Source: JAPLJM01 sp963708515 (lineage in GTDB: Bacteria; Desulfobacterota; Syntrophia; Syntrophales; Fen-1087). Taken from it: 64,000 nucleotides of DNA. The notes under the pieces were generated by a model. That model saw nothing but the letters and a program-made list of their open reading frames with translations. It ran no database searches and was not told where the DNA came from. Each line of letters starts with the position of its first letter. The stretch's first letter is position 1. Positions 52,495 through 61,399 of the stretch are shown one piece after another. A program made the translations under genes and the position numbers. The stretch is taken from the NCBI GenBank assembly GCA_963708515.1, contig CAVPSX010000022.1:186001-250000 (forward strand). Reading direction: 5' to 3'.

Positions 52495-52580
52495 AAAAAC
52501 CCCTGTAACGCTTCGGCTAAATTGTTCCTTCGCCCTTTGCGAACCATTTACATCGGTTCTGTAAACAAACACCCATTTCA

Positions 52581-52607
52581 GAAAAAAAAAGTGGGCGCGC
52601 GCCCACT
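52581..52607 (-). terminator. Intrinsic terminator/attenuator between tRNA-Gly and rimP
   Basis: AGTGGGC-GCGC-GCCCACT (52590-52607) is a perfect 18-bp palindrome and, on the minus strand, is followed by nine T residues (52589-52581). It lies about 110 bases after the tRNA and about 90 before rimP, so it can end the tRNA transcript or regulate read-through into rimP-nusA-infB. Confidence 0.85.
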
Positions 52608-52717
52608 CATCATAAGGAACCGATCGATGATTTCGGCACTCGTTTAACACAAACTGACGCCCATTGCAAGAAAAAAATAGATGTTTCGGAAGATTGAACG
52701 AAACATGGAAGGAAAAA

Positions 52718-52792
52718 TGGAGCGGGCGATGGGGCTCGAACCCACGACGTCCAGCTTGGGAAGCTGACATTCTACCGCTGAATTACGCCCGC
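52718..52792 (-). tRNA. tRNA-Gly (anticodon CCC)
   Basis: A full cloverleaf reads on the minus strand: acceptor GCGGGCG/CGCCCGC, D stem ATTC/GAAT, anticodon stem TCAGC/GCTGG with loop TTCCCAA (anticodon CCC), T stem GTGGG/CCCAT with loop TTCGAGC, discriminator T and encoded CCA. U73 is normal for glycine tRNAs. The position upstream of rimP recalls metY in E. coli, where a different tRNA occupies the spot. Confidence 0.95.
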
Positions 52793-52849
52793 TCAGTGTT
52801 TCCCGGTGTTTTGAACGATGGGGGCATCTTAAACAAAGATGCCTGTTTG

Positions 52850-54148
52850 TCAAGGCTTTTTTATCTTCCGACGGACGGTGAGGGAACGGGCATGTCCGTC
52901 CAGCCCCTCGATCCGGGCAAGATGTTCGGCCTGTGTGCTATAACGGTTCAGGGCGGCGGCGGAAAAAGACAGGACACTGGTCCGTTTGACAAAATCATAA
53001 ACCCCCAGCGGAGAGGAGAATCTCGCCGTGCCGCCGGTCGGCAGAATGTGGTTGGGACCGGCCAGATAATCCCCCAGGGCTTCGGGTGTAAAGTTGCCCA
53101 GAAAGACCGCTCCCGCATGCCGGACATCCGCCAGGAGCGCCTGCGGGTTTTCGACCATTAACTCAAGATGTTCGGGTGCAAATCGGTTCGCCAGCGCCAC
53201 CGCTTCATCGAGATCCTGCGTCAGCAGGATGGCGCCGTAGGCTTCCAGGGAACGGCCGGCGACGGTCTGTTTCGGCAGGTCAGCCAGTTGCTTATCTACG
53301 GCTGCAACAACCCGCCGCGCCAGTCTTTTATCGGGGGTCAGCAGAACCGCGCTGGCCATTTCATCATGCTCCGCCTGCGCGAGCAGATCTGCTGCAATGA
53401 AAGCGGCATCGGCCGATCCGTCGGCGATGATCAGGACCTCGCTGGGACCGGCAATCATGTCAATGGCAACCTGCCCGTAAACCATTCTTTTGGCCGCAGT
53501 GACATAAGCGTTTCCCGGCCCGGCAATTTTATCCACCCGGGGCACGGATTCGGTTCCATAGGCCAATGCAGCGATGGCATGTGCGCCGCCGATCTTGAAG
53601 ATACGCGTAACGCCGCCTAACCACGCTGCCGCCGCGATCAGGGGATTCAGGGTTCCCCCTTTGGCCGGTGAAACCAGCAGAATGTCTTTAACGCCGGCAA
53701 TTTTTGCAGGAATGGCTGCCATAAGCACGGTGGAAGGGTAAACGGCGAGACCGCCGGGTGCATAAATGCCGACTTTATCAAGTGGTCGGACCCGTTGTCC
53801 GATCTCCACACCGTCCTCGTCGGTGACGCTCCAATCCGTAATGGTCTGCGGCTTATGAAAGGCTTCGATGCGCCGGCAGGCAAGCTGCAGGACCGCCATG
53901 TCTTTCCGGGTCACACGCGCGCGCGCCTCCTCCCACTCTGCGGCGGATACCTCCACGGAACCGGTGTCAAGATCCGTATGATCGAACTGCCTTGTATAGG
54001 CAAACAGGGCGGCGTCCCCCCGCCGGGCCACGTCGTCGACAATACCCTTGACCGTCTCCCAGATCCGGGCATCGAAAATCCGGCCCCGCCCAACAATCCG
54101 CCGGAATGTTTCCTCGAAAAGGCTGTCCCCGGTTGCAATGGTTCTCAT
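52850..54148 (-). CDS. hisD: Histidinol dehydrogenase
   Basis: Zinc enzyme oxidising histidinol to histidine in two NAD-dependent steps. 'DKVGIYAPGGLAVYPSTVLM' binds NAD; 'DKIAGPGNAYVTAAKRMVYG' and 'IDMIAGPSEVLIIADGSADA' are the HisD signature; metal ligands lie in 'LLAQAEHDEMASAVLLT' and 'GPNHILPTGGTARFSS'. Length 432 is normal. ATG 54148 follows the murA stop by one base, and the tRNA-Gly gene starts 58 bases after its end. hisC is far away at 27256. Confidence 0.96.
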   Translation of the reverse strand: MRTIATGDSLFEETFRRIVGRGRIFDARIWETVKGIVDDVARRGDAALFAYTRQFDHTDLDTGSVEVSAAEWEEARARVTRKDMAVLQLACRRIEAFHKPQTITDWSVTDEDGVEIGQRVRPLDKVGIYAPGGLAVYPSTVLMAAIPAKIAGVKDILLVSPAKGGTLNPLIAAAAWLGGVTRIFKIGGAHAIAALAYGTESVPRVDKIAGPGNAYVTAAKRMVYGQVAIDMIAGPSEVLIIADGSADAAFIAADLLAQAEHDEMASAVLLTPDKRLARRVVAAVDKQLADLPKQTVAGRSLEAYGAILLTQDLDEAVALANRFAPEHLELMVENPQALLADVRHAGAVFLGNFTPEALGDYLAGPNHILPTGGTARFSSPLGVYDFVKRTSVLSFSAAALNRYSTQAEHLARIEGLDGHARSLTVRRKIKKP

Positions 54149-54149
54149 T

Positions 54150-55400
54150 TCAGGCCTGCACCCTCCTGATGTCGGCGCCGAGAGCCGACAGTTTCTTTTC
54201 AATCCCCTGATAGCCCCTGTCGATGTGATAGACGCGGGACAGTTCCGTTTTGCCTTTGGCCGCCAGCCCTGCCAGGATCAGGGATGCCGAGGCGCGCAAA
54301 TCCGTGGCCATGACCGGTGCGCCGCGAAGTTTCGCAATTCCCTTCACAATGGCGCTGTGTCCCTGAACGACAATATCGGCGCCCATGCGCAACAACTCGC
54401 TGACATGCATAAAGCGGTTTTCAAATACAGTCTCCGTAATCACGCTGAGCCCGTTTCCCATGGCCATCAGGGCCATCATCTGGGCCTGGAGATCCGTGGC
54501 GAAGCCGGGATAGGGAAGGGTCTTCACATCCACGCTGCGGATGTTTCCCAGGCGCGCGACACGGAGCCCGTCCGCTACGGGTATAATGTCCATTCCCGCA
54601 TCCTGGAGTTTGTTGATCAGGGCTTCCAGATGCGAAGGGTTGCAGCCCTTGAGGGTGATGTCCCCCCCGGTCATGCCGACAGCAATCATGAAGGTGCCCG
54701 CCTCGATCCGGTCCGGAATAATGGAGGTTTCCACAGGATGCAGCCGGTCAACCCCGCTGATCGTGATGACGTCTGAGCCTGCTCCGGCGATCTTTGCCCC
54801 CATGCCATTGAGGACATCGGCCAGATTAACAACCTCGGGTTCCCTGGCCGCATTCCTGAGTACCGTTGTCCCTTCAGCCAGACAGGCCGCCATCATGATG
54901 TTTTCTGTCCCCGTTACGGTAGATAGATCAAAGAAAATGTTGGCGCCTCGGAGTCTTTTGGCCCGGGCCTCCACATATCCGGCCTTGAGTTCCACATTCG
55001 CGCCCATATCCTGCAGGGCCTTGATATGCAGGTTCACCGGTCGAGCGCCGATGGCGCAGCCGCCGGGAAGCGAAACCCGGGCCACGCCCATCCGGGCGAC
55101 AAGGGGACCGAGCACCAGGATGGATGCCCGCATTGTCCTGACCAGATCATAGGACGCTTCACAGCGGGTGAGATTGGCTGTGTTGACCCGGACCGTTCCT
55201 TCACCCTCGATGTCCGCACCGAAGCTTCGCAGAAGCTTCCGGATCGTCCGGATGTCCACGAGATCGGGAATGTTGTGATAGGTGTTCCAGCCTTCGGTGA
55301 GCAGGGCGGAACACAGGATCGGCAGGGCAGCGTTCTTCGCGCCGCTGATCTGAACCTCGCCGCTGAGCGGTCGGCCGCCTTCGATGATCATTTTATCCAT
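54150..55400 (-). CDS. murA: UDP-N-acetylglucosamine 1-carboxyvinyltransferase
   Basis: First committed step of peptidoglycan synthesis. The 416-residue protein has Lys22/Asn23 in 'QISGAKNAALPILC', the catalytic Cys115 in 'VSLPGGCAIGARPVNLHIKA' (Cys rather than Asp, so fosfomycin-type chemistry applies), and 'AGTFMIAVGMTGGDITLKGC'. It overlaps prmC by 13 bases and sits between prmC and hisD in a same-strand run. Confidence 0.97.
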   Translation of the reverse strand: MDKMIIEGGRPLSGEVQISGAKNAALPILCSALLTEGWNTYHNIPDLVDIRTIRKLLRSFGADIEGEGTVRVNTANLTRCEASYDLVRTMRASILVLGPLVARMGVARVSLPGGCAIGARPVNLHIKALQDMGANVELKAGYVEARAKRLRGANIFFDLSTVTGTENIMMAACLAEGTTVLRNAAREPEVVNLADVLNGMGAKIAGAGSDVITISGVDRLHPVETSIIPDRIEAGTFMIAVGMTGGDITLKGCNPSHLEALINKLQDAGMDIIPVADGLRVARLGNIRSVDVKTLPYPGFATDLQAQMMALMAMGNGLSVITETVFENRFMHVSELLRMGADIVVQGHSAIVKGIAKLRGAPVMATDLRASASLILAGLAAKGKTELSRVYHIDRGYQGIEKKLSALGADIRRVQA

Positions 55401-56275
55401 GATGCCTGTTTCCTCTTCGCTGCCGCCACCCGGTCCAGACCGGCATCGTCCCTGCGAAAATGACTCGCTTTAAAAATGGCCGCTGCTGCAAGCATTGCTT
55501 CCACCCGTTGACGTTGTTCCGGCCCGATTTCGAGGAAGAGCCAGCCGCCCTCGTTCAGGTATTCGGCGCATCCGGCAATGATCCGTTCATGAAAAACCAT
55601 TCCCTCAGGACCGGCCAGCAAAGCCGCCGCCGGTTCATAACCGCGTACATCCACCGGAAGTGTTTCAAATGCCGCGGTCGAAATATAGGGCGGATTGGAG
55701 ACGATTATATCAAATTTTTCCGATAAAGGCGCAAATAAATCGCCGGCCAGGAAGGTCATGCGTTGTTCGACGCCATGGCGCCCGGCATTGCGCCGGGCAA
55801 CGTTTAAGGCGCCCGGCGACAGGTCCGTTGCAACGACATGCGCATGCCTCAATTCCCATGCCAGCGCCACACCGACGGCCCCGCTGCCCGTTCCCAGATC
55901 CAGAATGCGTAAATCGCCGGTTGCGGTGGAAGGACAGACCTTCAGGACTTCCTCCACGAGACATTCCGTATCCGGTCTCGGAATCAGGACCTGCTCATTC
56001 ACCTCAAATATCAGCGACCAGAATTCTTTTTGGTTTATCAGGTAGGCTACCGGTTCGCCCTGGAGGCGTCGTGCGGTCAGGGACTGGAAGGCTGACACCG
56101 CTTCCTGAGTCAGGAATTTTTCCGGATTTCGGTATAGATACAGACGATCCACCTCCAGAATGTGCGCCAGAATGACCTCTGCATCCAGCCGGGGCGACGC
56201 CAGTCCCTGCTCACCGAAATCTCTTGCCGCCCGATGGATGCAGTCCCCGAGTGTAATGACTTCACTGCCCGTCAT
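55388..56275 (-). CDS. prmC: Peptide chain release factor N5-glutamine methyltransferase
   Basis: Methylates the Gln of the GGQ motif in release factors. The helical N-terminal domain ('EVILAHILEVDRLYLYRNPE') is followed by the SAM fold with 'LRILDLGTGSGAVGVALAWE' and the diagnostic 'FDIIVSNPPYIS' (NPPY). Size 295 residues. ATG 56275 is chosen over an upstream GTG. Its substrate gene prfA lies 125 bases upstream on the same strand, a classic arrangement. Confidence 0.95.
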   Translation of the reverse strand: MTGSEVITLGDCIHRAARDFGEQGLASPRLDAEVILAHILEVDRLYLYRNPEKFLTQEAVSAFQSLTARRLQGEPVAYLINQKEFWSLIFEVNEQVLIPRPDTECLVEEVLKVCPSTATGDLRILDLGTGSGAVGVALAWELRHAHVVATDLSPGALNVARRNAGRHGVEQRMTFLAGDLFAPLSEKFDIIVSNPPYISTAAFETLPVDVRGYEPAAALLAGPEGMVFHERIIAGCAEYLNEGGWLFLEIGPEQRQRVEAMLAAAAIFKASHFRRDDAGLDRVAAAKRKQASWIK

Positions 56276-56400
56276 TTTTATGCACACCCTGACCTTGCGC
56301 CTCTCAGGGGGAAGGCTCTGTTGTCGATTTTTTGCGGTTTCATAAAAAAAGCGGTGTGTTTTACAACCCCTGTGATGGTCAATGCAAAATGGCTTCGTCG

Positions 56401-57471
56401 TCAGCCCGAGGATCCCTTCAGGGCCCCCGCTTGAAAATGGGTTGTCAGGGCGTCAATAACATTCTGGATACTCCCGTCCAGATAGTTTTCCAGGTTGTAG
56501 AGGGTCATGTTGATGCGGTGATCCGTCACGCGCGACTGGGGATAGTTATAGGTGCGGATGCGCTCGCTACGGTCACCGGTTCCCACCTGGCTGCGCCTGT
56601 TTTCGGAAATTTCCTGATGCTGCTTGGCCGTCATGGCTTCCAACAGGCGCGCCCGCAAGACTTTCATGGCTTTGCCCTTGTTTTTCAGTTGGGATTTTTC
56701 ATCCTGGCAGGTAACGACGAGCCCTGTGGGCAAATGGGTAATCCGCACGGCGGAATCCGTCGTATTGACGCTTTGACCGCCATGCCCACCGGCATGAAAG
56801 ACGTCGATGCGGAGTTCATTGGGGTCAATATTGACCTCCACTTCCTCGGCTTCCGGCAGTATCGCCACGGTCACGGCGGAGGTGTGAATCCGCCCCTGTG
56901 CTTCGGTAAGCGGCACGCGTTGCACCCGGTGAACGCCGCTTTCATATTTAAGCTGGCTGTAAGCGCCCTGGCCGACAATCAAGGCGATAATTTCCTTGAA
57001 TCCGCCCATGCCGCCTGCAGGGGTGGAACTGATGATCTCCACCTTCCATCGGCGCATTTCTGCGTACCGGGCGTACATGCGGAACATATTCCCCACAAAC
57101 AGGCCCGCCTCATCGCCACCCGTTCCGGCCCGGATCTCGAGAACGACATTCCGGTCGTCATTCGGGTCCTTCGGCAGCAGCAGGATTTTGAGACGGTCTT
57201 CAAGCTGAGTCAGGCGTTCACGGAGTTGGGGCATTTCCTCCTTGACAATCGACTTGAGCTCCTCGTCATTTTCGCGCAGCAGGGCCTGTCCTTCTTCGAT
57301 CCGTTCCCGAACCGACTCGTATTCCTGAAAGGCCTCCACGAGGTCAGAAAGATCCGAATGCTCCTTGGCGTACTTCTGATAGAGCGGCTGCTTGCTTACT
57401 ATATCGGGGTCGCTCAGAAAAGTTTCAATCTCGCGATATCTTGCGTCGATTTCCTTGAGTCTTTTAAACAT
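56401..57471 (-). CDS. prfA: Peptide chain release factor 1
   Basis: Reads UAG and UAA stop codons and triggers peptide release. The 356-residue protein carries the catalytic GGQ in 'VFHAGGHGGQSVNTTDSAVR' and 'SQLKNKGKAMKVLRARL'; the codon-reading PxT-type region lies around 'ISSTPAGGMGGFKEIIALIV' and 'VHRVQRVPLTEAQGRIHTSA' near the centre. Because it recognises UAA and UAG but not UGA, the UGA selenocysteine codon in fdnG competes only with RF2. prmC follows. Confidence 0.97.
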   Translation of the reverse strand: MFKRLKEIDARYREIETFLSDPDIVSKQPLYQKYAKEHSDLSDLVEAFQEYESVRERIEEGQALLRENDEELKSIVKEEMPQLRERLTQLEDRLKILLLPKDPNDDRNVVLEIRAGTGGDEAGLFVGNMFRMYARYAEMRRWKVEIISSTPAGGMGGFKEIIALIVGQGAYSQLKYESGVHRVQRVPLTEAQGRIHTSAVTVAILPEAEEVEVNIDPNELRIDVFHAGGHGGQSVNTTDSAVRITHLPTGLVVTCQDEKSQLKNKGKAMKVLRARLLEAMTAKQHQEISENRRSQVGTGDRSERIRTYNYPQSRVTDHRINMTLYNLENYLDGSIQNVIDALTTHFQAGALKGSSG

Positions 57472-57618
57472 ATATCCTTAGATAAATGATTTCGATCTAC
57501 GGTCAACAAACCGGCGGGACAAGAATAGACCGAAGCGCCAGGCTGCAGCCAGGCGACTATGGCCCCTGAATGGTCCGACGGGCGCCATGAGTAGCTCTGA
57601 AGCGATGCGCGGGATTGT

Positions 57619-57837
57619 TTAAGCTGTTTTTTTCTGCCCCTGGCCGGCGTACTTTTTTACAAATCGTTCCACCCGGCCGGCGGTATCAATGAGCTTCTGC
57701 TTACCCGTCATAAAGGGGTGGCACTGTGAGCAGATCTCCACCTTGATATCCTTCTTTGTCGACCGGGTTTCAATGGCATTGCCGCAGACGCAGGTAATCG
57801 TTGTTTCTGTATATTCCGGATGAATCCCTTCCTTCAT
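57619..57837 (-). CDS. rpmE: 50S ribosomal protein L31, zinc-binding form
   Basis: Large-subunit protein at the central protuberance. The 72-residue product has 'TCVCGNAIETRSTKKDIKVE' and 'ICSQCHPFMTGKQKLIDTAG', supplying four Cys for zinc (C+ type). AGGAGG lies about 13 bases before the ATG at 57837. It is followed by 147 bases without recognizable features before prfA. Confidence 0.97.
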   Translation of the reverse strand: MKEGIHPEYTETTITCVCGNAIETRSTKKDIKVEICSQCHPFMTGKQKLIDTAGRVERFVKKYAGQGQKKTA

Positions 57838-57955
57838 GGCAACTCTCTATCCTCCTCAATGACAATCCCGTGCCACCACAATATTTTACGACATGACGGC
57901 AGGGGTGGGCATTATAGACATAAAAAAAATAAGTTCAACTCTTTTATTTATTGAC

Positions 57956-58081
57956 GACGGCTTTGTAAAAAGCTCCGCAGGCAAGGCGTGCAAATCATGA
58001 GGAACGAGGCGTACTTTTACGTACGCCGCAGTGACGAAGGATGCAGCGCAACGCAGCCTCCGGACTTTTTGCGATGCCGTC
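57956..58081. repeat. Palindromic MITE-like repeat, copy B
   Basis: This 126-bp element runs from GACGGCTTTGTAAAAAGCTC to the matching GCCGTC at 58081. It is copy A (4100-4232) in reverse orientation: blocks CTCCGCAGGCAAGGCG and GTGACGAAGGATGCAGCGCAAC are shared. The central hairpin is GGCGTAC-TTTTAC-GTACGCC (58008-58027), different in sequence from copy A but again perfectly paired. It lies in the rho-rpmE spacer, ending two bases before the rho stop codon on the minus strand. Confidence 0.8.
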
Positions 58082-58083
58082 AT

Positions 58084-59331
58084 TTACTGATTCATGGAAT
58101 CCAGAAAAGCCTTATTCGTCTCCGTCTTCCGGACCTTGTCCATAATGAACTCCATGGCGTCCACCGGGTTCATCTCTTGCAGCAGCCGCCTGAGAATCCA
58201 GATTCTGTTGAGATTATTCTTCGGGATCAGGAGCTCTTCCTTGCGCGTCCCGGAACGGATGAGATCAAAGGCGGGGAACACCCGGCGATCGGCAATGCGC
58301 CGATCCAGGTGCAGTTCCATATTGCCCGTTCCCTTGAATTCTTCAAAGATGACTTCATCCATGCGGCTGCCCGTATCGATGAGGGCCGTGGAAATGATCG
58401 TCAGGCTGCCGCCGTTCTCAATGTTCCGGGCGGCGCCAAAAAATCGTTTGGGCTTGTGAAGGGCATTGGAGTCCACACCACCCGACAGCACCTTGCCGCT
58501 CGGCGGGACCACCGTGTTGTAGGCCCTGGCCAGTCGCGTGATGCTGTCCAGCAGGATAACGACATCCTTCCGATGCTCCACGAGCCGCTTCGCCTTTTCG
58601 ATGACCATCTCCGCCACCTGCACATGCCGCGTGGCCGGTTCATCGAAGGTGGAGGAGATGACCTCCCCCTTGACGCTGCGCTGCATATCCGTGACTTCTT
58701 CGGGGCGCTCGTCGATGAGCAGTACCATCAGGGTCACTTCCGGGTGATTGGTTGTTATGCTGCGGGCGATATCCTGCAGCAAAACGGTCTTGCCGGCCCG
58801 TGGCGGCGACACGATCAGGCCACGCTGACCTTTTCCGATGGGGGTGAACATATCCATGATCCGCGTGGACAGGTTTTCCGGATCGCTCTCCAGATTCAGC
58901 TTCTCTTCAGGATAAAGCGGCGTGAGGTTGTCAAAGAGAATCTTGTCCCGCGCGGCATCCGGACCTTCAAAATTGACGGCATCCACCTTGAGCAGGGCAA
59001 AATATTTTTCCCCTTCTTTGGGTGGCCGGACCTCTCCGGATACAGTATCTCCGGTGCGGAGGCTGAATCTCCGGATTTGCGACGGCGAGATATAGATGTC
59101 ATCCGGACTGGGCAGATAGTTGTAGTCAACCGCCCGCAGGAATCCGAACCCGTCGGGGAGAATTTCCAGGACGCCGGTCCCGGAAATGATGCCGTTCTTT
59201 TCGGCCTGCGCCTGAAGAATGGAAAAAATCAGATCCTGCCGCCGCATGCCACTGGCGCCGGCAACACTCAGGTCCTTGGCCAGCGTGGCCAGTTCACTGA
59301 TTGGTTGTCTTTTAATGTCTTCAATATTCAT
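58084..59331 (-). CDS. rho: Transcription termination factor Rho
   Basis: Hexameric RNA helicase for factor-dependent termination. The 415-residue protein has the N-terminal helix bundle ('ISELATLAKDLSVAGASGMR'), RNA-binding OB fold ('GVLEILPDGFGFLRAVDYNY'), Walker A 'SPPRAGKTVLLQDIA' and Walker B 'DVVILLDSITRLARAY', Q-loop and R-loop ('VDSNALHKPKRFFGAARNIE'). ATG 59331 gives the usual MNIEDIKRQP start. Repeat copy B lies just after its stop. Confidence 0.97.
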   Translation of the reverse strand: MNIEDIKRQPISELATLAKDLSVAGASGMRRQDLIFSILQAQAEKNGIISGTGVLEILPDGFGFLRAVDYNYLPSPDDIYISPSQIRRFSLRTGDTVSGEVRPPKEGEKYFALLKVDAVNFEGPDAARDKILFDNLTPLYPEEKLNLESDPENLSTRIMDMFTPIGKGQRGLIVSPPRAGKTVLLQDIARSITTNHPEVTLMVLLIDERPEEVTDMQRSVKGEVISSTFDEPATRHVQVAEMVIEKAKRLVEHRKDVVILLDSITRLARAYNTVVPPSGKVLSGGVDSNALHKPKRFFGAARNIENGGSLTIISTALIDTGSRMDEVIFEEFKGTGNMELHLDRRIADRRVFPAFDLIRSGTRKEELLIPKNNLNRIWILRRLLQEMNPVDAMEFIMDKVRKTETNKAFLDSMNQ

Positions 59332-59611
59332 GAAAATATCCTTACGTAAAGTTTTATCCGGCGACGCTGCCTCCGAAAGGTCGTTTACAGTTGGAACGAT
59401 TGCTTTTGTGCGACCCGAAGTTCTCATAGGAGGTGACGGAAAAGATCGTAATTCACGGCATTTAAAGTAAGAACGTGGATTTTATGGGTTGTTCGTTTGG
59501 TCTCTTGAGGCTTTCCTTTAAGGAAGGACTTAATGTACGCCTTTCGAATGTTGGAGGACTCTTATAATAAACAAATCAGGCTGTCAAGCATTTTTTAAAC
59601 AGGCCTGCTGT

Positions 59612-60412
59612 TCACCGGATCATGATAAAGTTCAATTGCCGCCCGGTGTTTCCGCCTTGCGCCCGGTGTGAAAAGAAAAGATCAGGATGACAGGCGGTGC
59701 AGTGATCGGCCGTCCGGATGTGTTCCGGCAGCAGACCTGAGCGCAGAAGCTGATGCCGGTTCGCCAGGGAAAGATCGAGCATCCACCTGCCGTCCTGCTT
59801 GCCGGCATGAAAAAAGGAATCCCGCTCCGGATGGCGGCTCATGGCCTGATACACGCCGGTGTCGACTTCATAGCAGCAGGGCCCGATGGCCGGCCCGATG
59901 AAGACGGACAGATCGGACGGACGAACGCCGAACCGCTGCACCATTTCCCGGACCGCCTTTTCGACAATCTGCAGGGATGTTCCCTTCCAGCCGGCATGGA
60001 CGGCGCCGATGACTTGACGGACGGGATCGGCCAGAAAAACCGGCACACAGTCGGCGGTTTTGATGCAGAGGGCCAACCCCGGACGGTCCGTCACGATGGC
60101 GTCCAATTCCGGCGGCGGTTCATGAGCGGAAAGCGGTGTCTCGCCGTCGATCACCCATACGCCATCCCGGTGCACCTGACGGACAAGCAGAAACTGGGAA
60201 ACGGATATCCCGAAGGCCGCCGCTATCCTTTCGATATTCCGACGGACCTGATCTGTGCCGTCTCCTTCGCGGGCGCTCACATTCAGGCTGGCAAACGAAC
60301 CTTCGCTGACGCCGCCCTGCCGCGTGCAGAAGGCATGGATCACGAAATCCAGCTCCTTTTCGGCGAAGTACTCCAGATATTTGACGGATGCTTTCTGTGT
60401 GATGCGGAACAT
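59612..60412 (-). CDS. pgeF: Polyphenol oxidase/purine nucleoside phosphorylase, YfiH (PgeF) family
   Basis: Laccase-domain protein; E. coli YfiH corrects peptidoglycan editing and relatives act on purine nucleosides. In 266 residues the copper/zinc ligands are in 'QVHRDGVWVIDG', 'IKTADCVPVFLAD', 'GAVHAGWKGTSLQIVEKAV' and 'FIGPAIGPCCYEVDTGVY', with the final 'HRAQGGNTGRQLNFIMI'. It lies 18 bases after rluD, the common rluD-yfiH pairing. Confidence 0.92.
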   Translation of the reverse strand: MFRITQKASVKYLEYFAEKELDFVIHAFCTRQGGVSEGSFASLNVSAREGDGTDQVRRNIERIAAAFGISVSQFLLVRQVHRDGVWVIDGETPLSAHEPPPELDAIVTDRPGLALCIKTADCVPVFLADPVRQVIGAVHAGWKGTSLQIVEKAVREMVQRFGVRPSDLSVFIGPAIGPCCYEVDTGVYQAMSRHPERDSFFHAGKQDGRWMLDLSLANRHQLLRSGLLPEHIRTADHCTACHPDLFFSHRAQGGNTGRQLNFIMIR

Positions 60413-60430
60413 GGCTGCTCTTTCCGTGTC

Positions 60431-61399
60431 TTACCGATCCATCAACCGGCGCAGCGCGTTGCACAATAGCGCCATATCCGCCGGAGGCGATGATGAGAAA
60501 GCGAGCGGTTCGCCGGTCAGGGGATGGCTGAAGCTCAGATGTGCGGCATGGAGGGCCTGCCGCTTCATCGCTTTCAAAACAGCCCTCAGGGAAGGTTCGG
60601 CAACGGCATGGACCCGCCGGGTGCCGCCATAAACGCCGTCGCCCACCACAGGATGGCCGATGGCGTTCAGATGCACGCGGATCTGGTGGGTCCGGCCGGT
60701 CTCGATATCCACCTCAAGCAGGGTCGCTGCGCCGTAGCGCTCCTGAACCTGCCAGCGCGTGGCGGCCTCCCGCCCGCGGCGGCTCTGCGTGGACATCTTT
60801 TTGCGGTCCTGGGGATGCCGGCCCACGGGCAGGTTGATCAGGCCCTGATCCTCCTTTACGTCGCCGTAGGCCAGGGCCAGGTACGTTTTTTTTACCTGGC
60901 GCCGCTTGAACTGCTCCGTCAGCGCCTGATGGGCGCGGTCCGATTTTGCCGCCATGATCAGTCCGGAGGTGTCCTTGTCGAGCCGGTGGACGATCCCCGG
61001 ACGCAGCACCCCGCCGATCCCCGACAGGTCCCGGCAATGGAAGAGCATCGCGTGGACGAGGGTTCCCTGATGATGGCCCGCGGCCGGATGAACGACCATG
61101 CCGGCGGGCTTGTCCACGACCAGCAGGGATGCGTCTTCATAGATCACACAAAGCGGAATATTTTCCGGTGTCACGTCATATTCATCCGCCGGCGCGATCG
61201 CGCAATCAATCGTCTCGCCTTCCCGGACCTTGCTGCTTGCCCTGACCGGACGGCCCCCGGCCCGGACGGCGCCCTGCTCGATCAGCCGCTGAACCCGGGA
61301 CCGGGACAGGGACGAGTCGCGGCGCGAAAGAAAAACATCGAGCCTCAGCCCCTGTTCTCCCGTTTCGACGACATATGTCCGCTGCTGCACTGGATTCAT
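60431..61399 (-). CDS. rluD: Ribosomal large-subunit pseudouridine synthase RluD
   Basis: Modifies U1911, U1915 and U1917 of 23S rRNA in E. coli. The S4-like RNA-binding domain is at about 15-75 ('RLDVFLSRRDSSLSRSRVQR'); catalytic 'PGIVHRLDKDTSGLIMAAKS' contains the active Asp. Length 322 is typical. The ATG overlaps the selA stop by four bases (ATGA). RluA-family specificity among sites cannot be told from sequence alone, but RluD is best by length and neighbours. Confidence 0.92.
   Translation of the reverse strand: MNPVQQRTYVVETGEQGLRLDVFLSRRDSSLSRSRVQRLIEQGAVRAGGRPVRASSKVREGETIDCAIAPADEYDVTPENIPLCVIYEDASLLVVDKPAGMVVHPAAGHHQGTLVHAMLFHCRDLSGIGGVLRPGIVHRLDKDTSGLIMAAKSDRAHQALTEQFKRRQVKKTYLALAYGDVKEDQGLINLPVGRHPQDRKKMSTQSRRGREAATRWQVQERYGAATLLEVDIETGRTHQIRVHLNAIGHPVVGDGVYGGTRRVHAVAEPSLRAVLKAMKRQALHAAHLSFSHPLTGEPLAFSSSPPADMALLCNALRRLMDR

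Noticed and set aside
51991..52770. An N-terminal extension of RimP reaching back into the tRNA-Gly gene
   Set aside because: It would be translated through a tRNA and an intrinsic terminator; the GTG at 52494 gives the conserved start.
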